Shown here in pieces: positions 23,883-31,126 of a stretch of 64,000 bases of DNA. Positions within the stretch are counted from its first letter, which is position 1. Each line of letters begins with the position of its first letter. The translations under genes were made by a program, and so were the position numbers. The DNA lies in NCBI GenBank assembly GCA_903881085.1, contig CAIRSA010000289.1:1-64000 (forward strand). The letters run 5' to 3'. This DNA comes from an uncultured Acidobacteriia bacterium. Lineage in GTDB: Bacteria > Acidobacteriota > Terriglobia > Bryobacterales > Bryobacteraceae. The notes under the pieces were generated by a model that was given only the letters and a program-made list of their open reading frames with translations, made no database searches and had not been told where the DNA came from.

Positions 23883-26000
23883 TTAGTCCACAAACAAAAA
23901 CTCGTTCGTATTAAACAGCAACCGGCAGGCGGAAGGAAGGCCGTATTTGCTGGCGTAGGCGCCCATCTGCTTCTCTTCTTCGGCCGTGGGCTTGCGGCCC
24001 AGCGCAATCACATAAGCGTTGCTCAGAGTACCGGCGCGGGCGGCGAAATGCTCTGCCTGGCGCATCATGAACGGGTTGTTCAGCAGCGCCAACGCCTGGA
24101 TTGCCGTGAGCGTAGTGTTGCGTTTCGGCGAGAGGACATTGGGGTCGGGGCAATCGAGCCGGTCCATGAACGGATCGGTCACGCTACGCACCAGGAAGCG
24201 GTAGACGCTGCGGCGATAGCTGGCGGGCGAATCGACATCGAAGCGCGTGTAATCGTAAACCGGCGAGTGATCATCTTTGAAAAAGAACTGCTGCACAGAC
24301 GGCCCACCCATTGTCAGGTCGAGCTTCCCGCTTAACGCCAGCACGGAATCGCGCACGGCTTCGGCTTCCAGGCGGGCACGATTCATGCGCCACAGATAAC
24401 GGTTATCGGCATCGATCGCCGATTTCGCCGGATCGGATTTCGACGACTGGCGATAGGCGGCCGACATCAGGATCATCTTGTGCAGGCGCTTGAGCGAGCC
24501 GCCGTTGTCGCGGAAGTCGACGGCCAGCCAGTCCAGCAGTTCGGGATGCGAAGGCTGCGAGCCCATGCGGCCGAAGTCGTTGGGAGTATCGACCAGGCCT
24601 GTGCCGAAGTGATAGTGCCACACGCGGTTCACAATGGAGCGCCAGGCGAGCATATTGGTAGGGTCAGTGATCCATTTCGCCAGACGGGCGCGGCGTTCTC
24701 CCTCTGGACCGGCCGCGAAGTTGGGATCGAGGCTGCCGACGCAGCGCGGAGCACCGGGCGTGACCAGCTTGCCGGGGTTATCAACGCTGCCGCGGGCGAG
24801 TACGTTGATTGGCCGGATCTCCGCCGCGGGTGAGAATTTTCCGACGCGATTGAATTCATTGGCCGCCGCATAGACCATCTTCGGCTTGGGCAACGACTTC
24901 AGTTCGCGCATCACTTTGGCGAGTTCGGGTGCGTTGGCCAGCATAAGCGGATCTGCTCGAAGCAATTCAAGCTTGCGTGCGCTCAATAGCTGACGGCGGC
25001 GATTGATGGCTGGGTCTTCGTCGTAGGCGCGGTCGGCGCGCTCGACGCCTGCGAAGACGGCCTGCACGCGATAGTAGTCTTCCTGCGGGATGGGATCGAA
25101 TTTGTGATCGTGGCAGCGCGCACAGTGCACGGTGAGGCTGGTGAAGGTGGACATTGTCGCGGCCACCATGTCATCACGGTCATTGGAGCGCGTGAGGTTC
25201 TTGTCAGTGGTGCCTTCGACCAGTTCGGCGTGGCCGACGAAGTCCCACGGACCAGCGGCGATGAAACCGAGGGCAATGAGGGCCTGCGGCGAATCGGGAT
25301 AGAGAACGTCGCCTGCCAGTTGCTCTTGCACAAAGCGGGCGTAGGGCTTGTCGTCATTCAATGAGCGGATGACGTAGTCACGATAGGGCCAGGCGTTGAG
25401 GCGGGGCTTGTCTTTATCGTAGCCGTGCGATTCGCCGTAGTGTGCGACGTCGAGCCAGTGGCGGCCCCAGCGTTCGCCGTAGCGCGGTGAGGCGAGCAGG
25501 CGATCGATGAGCGCGTCGTAGGCATTCGCCGATTTGTCGTTGACGAAGGCGTCAAGTTCGGCGGGCGAGGGCGGCAAACCGTGCAGGTCGAACGTGACGC
25601 GGCGGATGAGTGTGGCGCGGTCAGCTTCTGGCGAAGGCGTCAGCTTCTTTTCGGCTAGCTTGGCTTGAATGAATTTGTCGATGGACCCGGGCGCGCGCTT
25701 GGGCAGCGGACGCAGCGACCACCAGATGGGCGTGTCGTCTTTGGCGCCTTGTTCCACCCAGCGCGAGATGAGAGCCACTTCCGCTGGCGCAAGTGGGCCA
25801 CCGGCTTTCGGCATGCGCGGCTTATCGCCGCTGATGAAGGGCACCAGTCGGCCCGATGTGACGGCGGCCTGCAGACCGGTGTAATTCTTGAAGGGCTGAT
25901 GGCAGCCTGCACAGCGTCGCTCGACAACGGGGCGCACTTCGCGGTCGAAGCTGACGGGGTCATTCGCGGCTAGCGCGGTCGATAATAACAGCCAGAGCAT
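23883..26000 (-). CDS. DUF1549/DUF1553 protein with N-terminal heme-binding domain
   Basis: This 705-residue exported protein begins MLWLLLSTALAAN (short signal). Its planctomycete-cytochrome domain has C30-A-G-C-H34. DUF1549 (about 105-310) contains [30 protein letters not shown] and a second CxxCH ([19 protein letters not shown]). DUF1553 occupies the C-terminal half ([49 protein letters not shown]). It is somewhat shorter than its paralogue at 31123. The protein class is abundant in planctomycetes and Solibacter-like acidobacteria and is thought to take part in redox-assisted glycan breakdown; that role is not proven. It lies 9 bp downstream of the alpha/beta hydrolase. Confidence 0.93.
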   Translation of the reverse strand: MLWLLLSTALAANDPVSFDREVRPVVERRCAGCHQPFKNYTGLQAAVTSGRLVPFISGDKPRMPKAGGPLAPAEVALISRWVEQGAKDDTPIWWSLRPLPKRAPGSIDKFIQAKLAEKKLTPSPEADRATLIRRVTFDLHGLPPSPAELDAFVNDKSANAYDALIDRLLASPRYGERWGRHWLDVAHYGESHGYDKDKPRLNAWPYRDYVIRSLNDDKPYARFVQEQLAGDVLYPDSPQALIALGFIAAGPWDFVGHAELVEGTTDKNLTRSNDRDDMVAATMSTFTSLTVHCARCHDHKFDPIPQEDYYRVQAVFAGVERADRAYDEDPAINRRRQLLSARKLELLRADPLMLANAPELAKVMRELKSLPKPKMVYAAANEFNRVGKFSPAAEIRPINVLARGSVDNPGKLVTPGAPRCVGSLDPNFAAGPEGERRARLAKWITDPTNMLAWRSIVNRVWHYHFGTGLVDTPNDFGRMGSQPSHPELLDWLAVDFRDNGGSLKRLHKMILMSAAYRQSSKSDPAKSAIDADNRYLWRMNRARLEAEAVRDSVLALSGKLDLTMGGPSVQQFFFKDDHSPVYDYTRFDVDSPASYRRSVYRFLVRSVTDPFMDRLDCPDPNVLSPKRNTTLTAIQALALLNNPFMMRQAEHFAARAGTLSNAYVIALGRKPTAEEEKQMGAYASKYGLPSACRLLFNTNEFLFVD

Positions 26001-26009
26001 TGCCTACGA

Positions 26010-27260
26010 TTATATTCCTCTGGCGCGGATCCAGTTGGCGATGTCTTCGATCACCGGCTGATCGACGTTGCCGCCCTTGGAATATTCGGCCGGGTCGGGC
26101 TTCCCTTCCCCGGCGATAAACAGATGGTTGAGTTTGGCGTAACTGCGGAAGACCACGTCTTTACGCGAGGAAAGAGCGGCTTTCCAGAGAGCGAAGTCTT
26201 TCATCGTGACCTGGTAGTCGCGCTCACCCTGCAGAATCAGCATGGGTATTTTGAGGGGCTTGGCTGCTGAGTCGGGATGATAGTCCTCGAGGTCGGCGAT
26301 GTAGTGCTCAGGCAGCTTCAACATGGCCAGCGGGTTCTTGCGCAGGTTATCGAGCGAAGCCTTTGCCTCGGGCGTGTCATTGCCGCGCAAAGCGTTCATG
26401 TATTCAGTCTGCTCGATGATGAGTTCGCCCAGGGGGCGGACGTTGCCTGCCATAACGATAACTCCTGCCAGGCGTGGGTCGCGCTGCATGATACGGGGCA
26501 TCATGTAACCGCCCTGACTGTGGCCTAGGACGAAGACTCGCGCAGGATCAATCAGTGGTTGCTTGCGAAGCAGGAACGCTGCGCGAATAGCATCGTCCAC
26601 AGTCTCGGTAGTCATGGTGAAGTTCGTGTCGAGCGCCATCTCTTTGGCGTGGGCCTTGGTGCGCTTCTCATAGCGCAGGACGGCTACGCCACGCGAAGCA
26701 AGACCGTAGGCAAGATCTTTGAACACTTTCGCACCGCCGACGGATTCGTCTCGATCATTGGGTCCGGAACCATGGACGAGCACGATGGCGGGAAAAGGGC
26801 CGCGGCCATTGGGGAGCGTGAGAGTTGCAGGCAGCTTCCACATATCTTCGCCGACGATGAGCTCCGACTCGGTAAATGCCGCAGGGTTAGCGTAAGCGGG
26901 CGGCTTCCACGCCGCGGCAGAGGGGCGGAAATAGTTGCCGGCGATCTGGCCGGCTTTGTTCCACGTCACGGAGAAATCCAAAGCCATGAAGGCGTAGTCA
27001 AGGCGAACGATCACGGTGGTGTATTCCCCATCCGTTTTGGCGGCGGGCTCGCCGATCTTCTTGAGGCCGCCGAGTGATTTCAACTGGTCACCGATTTTGC
27101 TATAGGTGTCGGGCGGGGTCTGGCGCATACGCTCGTCGAAGCGTTCACGCATGGCTTCGTACTTGCCCAGCAGAAACAGGTCGAGCACCTGGCGAGTGGA
27201 CGCTTCAGGCGTTGGCGCTTGTTGGGCGAAAGCTGCAGAGAGAAGAAGGATCGAGATCAT
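26010..27260 (-). CDS. Secreted alpha/beta hydrolase with DUF3887-like N-terminus
   Basis: This 416-residue hydrolase has a signal peptide (MISILLLSAAFAQ). A small DUF3887-like domain (about 20-110; TRQVLDLFLLGKYEAMRERF, VIVRLDYAFMALDFSVTW) precedes an alpha/beta-hydrolase domain. The oxyanion segment is LVHGSGPNDRDE (172-182) and the nucleophile motif G246-H-S248-Q-G250. The late Asp and His lie in LILQGERDYQV and KLNHLF. It is probably an esterase or peptidase-like enzyme acting in the periplasm, substrate unknown. GAAGGAGC precedes the ATG. Just upstream lies a fragment resembling a DUF1501 3' end (PVELIKMII then stop), so this gene probably once followed that gene directly. Confidence 0.9.
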   Translation of the reverse strand: MISILLLSAAFAQQAPTPEASTRQVLDLFLLGKYEAMRERFDERMRQTPPDTYSKIGDQLKSLGGLKKIGEPAAKTDGEYTTVIVRLDYAFMALDFSVTWNKAGQIAGNYFRPSAAAWKPPAYANPAAFTESELIVGEDMWKLPATLTLPNGRGPFPAIVLVHGSGPNDRDESVGGAKVFKDLAYGLASRGVAVLRYEKRTKAHAKEMALDTNFTMTTETVDDAIRAAFLLRKQPLIDPARVFVLGHSQGGYMMPRIMQRDPRLAGVIVMAGNVRPLGELIIEQTEYMNALRGNDTPEAKASLDNLRKNPLAMLKLPEHYIADLEDYHPDSAAKPLKIPMLILQGERDYQVTMKDFALWKAALSSRKDVVFRSYAKLNHLFIAGEGKPDPAEYSKGGNVDQPVIEDIANWIRARGI

Positions 27261-27325
27261 GACAAGCTCCTTCGTTTAAATTATCATTTTGATCAGTTCG
27301 ACCGGTTCTCCCGGCGGCTCGCAAA

Positions 27326-27353
27326 TTGAATCCTCCGGTTGATCTGATATAGA
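27326..27353 (+). promoter_or_regulatory. Promoter of the cassette
   Basis: TTGAAT (27326-27331), a 16-base spacer, and TATAGA (27348-27353) preceded by TGA, giving an extended -10 (TGATATAGA). Transcription would start near 27360, leaving a leader of about 57 bases before the first cassette gene. Confidence 0.5.
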
Positions 27354-27416
27354 CTCAGGGCAGAGGGAAATCGAATCTGCGATTCCTTTACTTCTGAACA
27401 GGACTGCTCAAAGGCA

Positions 27417-28244
27417 ATGCTCGATCTATTTGAAATCGCGCGATCCAATTCGGAGACCGCCGAAAGGGACTTTGAATCCCTTATTGCATCCCTGACAGCA
27501 GAGGATTCTCAAAGACTCCGCCAGTTTGCCAATTGGATAAAATCAGAAGCACTCATTTCAATTAACGTGCGGCTATTCGTCCTCAACGATCTCATTGCAG
27601 GTAAAGCTTTTCAAAACAGCTATGAATGGGCCAGCGAAATGGCCAAATTGAGCAGCCGTAAACCTGAAGAAATATTGCGCGAACGGCTCGGCAAGTTCTA
27701 TAATCGGCGAGTCGCTTTTGATAGCGCATTTATCAACGGAACAAAGTTTCGCTATGGAGCACTTTACATACGAGGTGCAGGACTGTCAGACTATGGTCCC
27801 TACTGCGCCGTCTTGAAAAAGGCGTTTCAGGATTCGCTGGACAATTTGGCGTACTTGAATGGAGACAGCCTGAAATCGTGTTTCACGATTCATGGCGATT
27901 TCGACCCCACAAGCGTAACCGGAACCTGCATCGGGCATTCCCATCGGCATTTCCTCGTAGCAAAAGAAAGGGCAGCGGAAGTCTGCCGTACCACCCAGGA
28001 TTTTTGGCACGAGTGCGTTACGAGCACGAACAGTTTCTTTGAAGGAATTTTCGTTTCGGACGTGAATCTGGATGCCATATTGGTTGTTCGCGTGCTCAAA
28101 TCTGAATTTGAGAACACATGGGATCTCGCATTCGCTAATTTTGGCAGAAAACTGGGTGAGGCGGAGAAGGCGCGCGTACAGGACTTTGTGAGATTGCAGA
28201 GGGCGGTCAAAACAGGATTGGTTCGCCTGGAGGTAATTCAATGA
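27417..28244 (+). CDS. Unrecognised cassette protein A (275 aa)
   Basis: Not recognised. It is soluble, with no signal peptide or membrane helix. Residues 1-100 are mostly helical (SNSETAERDFESLIASLTAE ... EWASEMAKLSSRKPEEILRE). Residues 105-215 look like a mixed alpha/beta domain with RYGALYIRGAGLSDYGPYCA, NLAYLNGDSLKSCF and a His-rich GHSHRHF. Six Cys are scattered through it, but there is no CxxC. The 'YGAL .. YG .. NLAY .. GDS' rhythm recalls ADP-ribosyltransferase-like (DUF3626-type) domains; this is a weak guess. The last four bases overlap the next gene (ATGA), so the two are coupled. Being first in the cassette with an ATPase at the end, it is a candidate effector. Confidence 0.75.
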   Translation: MLDLFEIARSNSETAERDFESLIASLTAEDSQRLRQFANWIKSEALISINVRLFVLNDLIAGKAFQNSYEWASEMAKLSSRKPEEILRERLGKFYNRRVAFDSAFINGTKFRYGALYIRGAGLSDYGPYCAVLKKAFQDSLDNLAYLNGDSLKSCFTIHGDFDPTSVTGTCIGHSHRHFLVAKERAAEVCRTTQDFWHECVTSTNSFFEGIFVSDVNLDAILVVRVLKSEFENTWDLAFANFGRKLGEAEKARVQDFVRLQRAVKTGLVRLEVIQ

Positions 28245-28846
28245 TGCTTAAGCTAGAGGCTTATTCACCACATGAAGGTATTGGGATAATTCGAAGCGAG
28301 GACACATTGAGGCTCGTACGCCCTCCATACTCGTTGAGAAACTCAACTGTACTTGGTGAGGCGGCGATTGGTGACGCAATATTGAATCATGGCTTTTCTT
28401 CTTTCGATAAACAGTTCTGCAACTGGGAGGAAGCAATCGGGTTTTTGAACCAATGCGTTGTGGATTCACGCCGGGATTCGGAATATCCGGTTCCAGAAGC
28501 AATCTCGTACGATGAGATTCTAGCTGCTGCGCCTGCCGAGGTCATTTCAACATTCCTTGATAAGGTCGAGCATGAACTGATTCCCAAGAGGTTGTTTGAT
28601 CATGCGGAAAACGTTCTGGTTGCAGTCTTGAACAGCGACAGCGTGATTCACAACAGGCGTCGGGCGGGCGAGTTATTGAAAGGCCTGCGAATGGCTGAGC
28701 GCAACAGCCAATTGAATTTTGCCAAGTTCAGCAGTGAGGATGCTCGACTGGCAAGTCTAAAGAAAAATCCCGCACTGGTGGAGTTTGCCAGTAACGCCTC
28801 AAGGTGTCTGTCGAGCTACAAATCCTTTCTTATAGCTGGCCGGTAG
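28241..28846 (+). CDS. Unrecognised cassette protein B (201 aa)
   Basis: Not recognised. It is soluble and lacks a signal peptide. The N-terminal ~60 residues form short strands (MMLKLEAYSPHEGIGIIRSE, LRLVRPPYSLRNSTVLGEAA); the rest is helical (VISTFLDKVEHELIPKRLFD, VLVAVLNSDSVIHNRRRAGE). It starts inside protein A's stop codon and ends five bases before the ATPase gene, so the three are one transcript with matched translation. The size and position fit an adaptor, immunity-like or regulatory partner of A; that is inference only. Confidence 0.75.
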   Translation: MMLKLEAYSPHEGIGIIRSEDTLRLVRPPYSLRNSTVLGEAAIGDAILNHGFSSFDKQFCNWEEAIGFLNQCVVDSRRDSEYPVPEAISYDEILAAAPAEVISTFLDKVEHELIPKRLFDHAENVLVAVLNSDSVIHNRRRAGELLKGLRMAERNSQLNFAKFSSEDARLASLKKNPALVEFASNASRCLSSYKSFLIAGR

Positions 28847-28851
28847 CAACG

Positions 28852-29736
28852 ATGACGACTATTACCTTTTATTCCTACAAAGGTGGTACTGGACGAGCCC
28901 TAGCCCTTGCGAATGGGGCGCGCGATCTGGCGAGGCTTGGGCTCAAAGTTGTGGCGATCGATTTCGATCTGGAGGCACCGGGGCTCCACTACAAATTCTC
29001 CGCGGATCCCGAAGGGCGACCGCTGACTGTCAACGCGGGAGTTGTTGATTATATCCATTCGTTTTATGTTGAAGGACTGGCGCCTCAGTCGATAAAGGAT
29101 TACGTTGTCGATGTTCCCGTTCCTGGTGTCGGCACTCCATTGCTCAGTCTTATTCCTGCGGGAAAAGTACCTTCAATGGAATACTGGTCCAAACTTTCTG
29201 CCATTAATTGGCATGAGATGTTCTTCTCCAATGACCCTAAGGGTATCCAGATGTTTCTCGACCTAAAGAACAGAATCTTGGAGGAATTGAATCCCGATTT
29301 TTTGCTGATTGACTCAAGGACGGGTATTACCGAGATGGGCGGGGTGGCAACTACGCTGCTTGCGGAAAGAGTAGTTTGCTTTGTGTTGCCAGCGCTGGAG
29401 AATCTGGACGGGGCCCGTGCAGTGCTGAGAAGCATTAGGAAGTTCCGGCGCGAAGCCCGGTTGGGTGAGCTAGAACTCACCGTCGTACTTAGCCGTTTGC
29501 CTGCACAGAAGAACGATCTTGCGGAGAGCCAACAACGCGATCGGATTCTGCGTGTACTAAACGAGGAAGCAGAGGAGCTTGCCGATACCCTTTCCTTTCA
29601 AGAAGTATTCGTTCTCGACTTAGATGTCCCTATGTTCCTTTCTAAAGGCCTGAGAGCAAGAATCGAGATTAGTCCAGATGAATCTGTCTTATCGTGCAGC
29701 TATCTTGAACTGTTCGGAATTCCTGTCAAGCAATAA
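28852..29736 (+). CDS. ParA/MinD-like ATPase of the KGGVGR-variant type
   Basis: This 294-residue SIMIBI-class ATPase starts at the ATG at 28852; an upstream open stretch overlaps gene B and has no support. The deviant Walker A reads YSYKGGTGRAL. The signature Lys10 is kept, the usual P-loop Lys is Arg15, and the following Thr/Ser is Ala16. AIDFDLEAPGLHY (D37, D39) is the A' motif and LLIDSRTG (D154) Walker B. The ITFYSYKGG.GR ... DFDLEAPGLH pattern marks the KGGVGR-variant subfamily, often found beside unknown or conflict-type proteins rather than with parB. No ParB or parS-like site is nearby. It converges with the DUF1501 gene, overlapping its end by 11 bp. Confidence 0.88.
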   Translation: MTTITFYSYKGGTGRALALANGARDLARLGLKVVAIDFDLEAPGLHYKFSADPEGRPLTVNAGVVDYIHSFYVEGLAPQSIKDYVVDVPVPGVGTPLLSLIPAGKVPSMEYWSKLSAINWHEMFFSNDPKGIQMFLDLKNRILEELNPDFLLIDSRTGITEMGGVATTLLAERVVCFVLPALENLDGARAVLRSIRKFRREARLGELELTVVLSRLPAQKNDLAESQQRDRILRVLNEEAEELADTLSFQEVFVLDLDVPMFLSKGLRARIEISPDESVLSCSYLELFGIPVKQ

Positions 29737-31126
29737 TTTCTTTGATCAGTTCGCCGGACACATCGGTCAACCGCATCTGGCGGCCGTTTTGCGGATACGT
29801 GAGCTTTTCGTGATTCAGACCCAACTGATGCAGAATCGTCGCATGCACGTCGTTCACTGACTTCTTGTTTTCCGCAGCAGCGTAACCGTATTGATCGGTG
29901 GCGCCGACAATCTGACCGCCCTTAATGCCGCCGCCTGCAAGCCAGATGCTAAAGCCGAGCGGGTTGTGGTCGCGGCCGGTCATTCGTTGCGAAATTGGCA
30001 TGCGGCCGAATTCGCCGTGCCAGATGACGAGCGTGGAATCGAGCAGGCCGTGGGCCTTCAGATCGCTCAGCAGGCCGGCGATGGGCTTATCGGTTTCGCC
30101 GCAGTGCTGTTCGTGATTTTCCTTGAGGTCCCAGTGCGCGTCCCAGCTTTCCTGGAAGTTGCCGCCTCCGGAATAGATCTGCACGAAGCGGACTCCGCGT
30201 TCGACCAGACGGCGGGCCATCAGGCATTGCCGGCCAACGTATTCGGTGAGTTTTTCATCCAGGCCGTAGAGCTTCCTGGTCGCTTCGGATTCTTTGTTGA
30301 TGTCGACCGCATCGGTGGCGTAGCTCTGCATGCGAAACGCCAGTTCGTAGGATTCAATTCGTGCAGTGAGTTCGTAATCGTTGGGGTTCTTCGCCAGGTG
30401 CTCGGCGTTCATTTTGCCTAGAAGATCGAGCCAGCGGCGCTGCCGCTCAGGCGTCATGTCGGCCGGCGGTTTCAAATCGACGATGGGGTCGCCCTGCGAG
30501 CGAAACGGAGTGCCCTGATAGGCGGCAGGCATGAAGCCGTTGCCCCAGTTGGGCGCGCCGCCGATGGGGCCGCCGCGCGGATCAGTGAAGACGACGAAGC
30601 CGGGTAGGTTTTCGTTTTCCGTGCCGAGCCCGTAGGTGATCCAACTGCCCATGCTCGGGTAGCCGGCCTGAATGAAGCCGGTGTTCATCTGATAGAGCGC
30701 GGGCGCGTGATCGTTGCTGATGCAGTGCATGGAGCGGATCAGCGCGATCTCATCGGCCTTCTTCGCCACGTGTGGGAAGAGGCTGGAGACATCCATGCCG
30801 CACTGGCCGTACTTCTTGAACTCCCAAGGCGAAGGCATCATGCCGCCGGGCGTGCCTTGCGCAACGACGACATTGCCGACGCCGGTCATCACTTCGCCCT
30901 GACGGCGCAGCAGTTCGGGCTTCGGGTCGAACGTGTCGACGTGGCTGACACCGCCGTAACAGAAAATCGAAATGACGGCCTTCGCCTTCGCTTCAAAGTG
31001 GGGCGCGTGCGGCGACAGGGCAGACTTGGCCGGCGCGCCTTTCATGATGTCAGCAAGGGCGAGGGCGCCGATGCCGCCACCGGCCTGGCTGAGCAGTTCT
31101 CTGCGGGATAAAAATCGTTTACTCAT
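29726..31126 (-). CDS. DUF1501 protein (second copy, Tat-exported)
   Basis: This 466-residue DUF1501 protein has a twin-arginine leader ([20 protein letters not shown]). Landmarks are SIFCYGGVSHVDTFDPKPEL, SSLFPHVAKKADEIALIRSM, WHGEFGRMPISQRMTGRDHN and NGRQMRLTDVSGELIKEIIA at the end. It resembles the copy at 22443 in order and motifs. Its first four bases overlap the end of the DUF1549/1553 partner (ATGA). Its last bases carry the right-hand direct repeat of the cassette and overlap the ATPase gene. The function in this family is unproven. Confidence 0.93.
   Translation of the reverse strand: MSKRFLSRRELLSQAGGGIGALALADIMKGAPAKSALSPHAPHFEAKAKAVISIFCYGGVSHVDTFDPKPELLRRQGEVMTGVGNVVVAQGTPGGMMPSPWEFKKYGQCGMDVSSLFPHVAKKADEIALIRSMHCISNDHAPALYQMNTGFIQAGYPSMGSWITYGLGTENENLPGFVVFTDPRGGPIGGAPNWGNGFMPAAYQGTPFRSQGDPIVDLKPPADMTPERQRRWLDLLGKMNAEHLAKNPNDYELTARIESYELAFRMQSYATDAVDINKESEATRKLYGLDEKLTEYVGRQCLMARRLVERGVRFVQIYSGGGNFQESWDAHWDLKENHEQHCGETDKPIAGLLSDLKAHGLLDSTLVIWHGEFGRMPISQRMTGRDHNPLGFSIWLAGGGIKGGQIVGATDQYGYAAAENKKSVNDVHATILHQLGLNHEKLTYPQNGRQMRLTDVSGELIKEIIA

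Larger units (their letters stand above)
27288..29753 (+). mobile_element. Three-gene cassette flanked by 13-bp direct repeats
   Basis: TTTGATCAGTTCG occurs at 27288-27300 and again at 29741-29753. These copies bracket a promoter and three plus-strand genes inserted in a run of minus-strand genes. The right copy is coding: on the minus strand it forms ELIK of the DUF1501 C-terminus (ELIKEIIA stop). The left copy in the same sense reads ELIKMII stop, a remnant of the same kind of 3' end, directly upstream of the hydrolase gene. Two sampled 60-base lines inside (27661, 28501) hold 29 G+C each; a neighbouring line (23521) holds 36. No integrase or transposase is inside. The insertion is inferred from these points. 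Confidence 0.65.
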
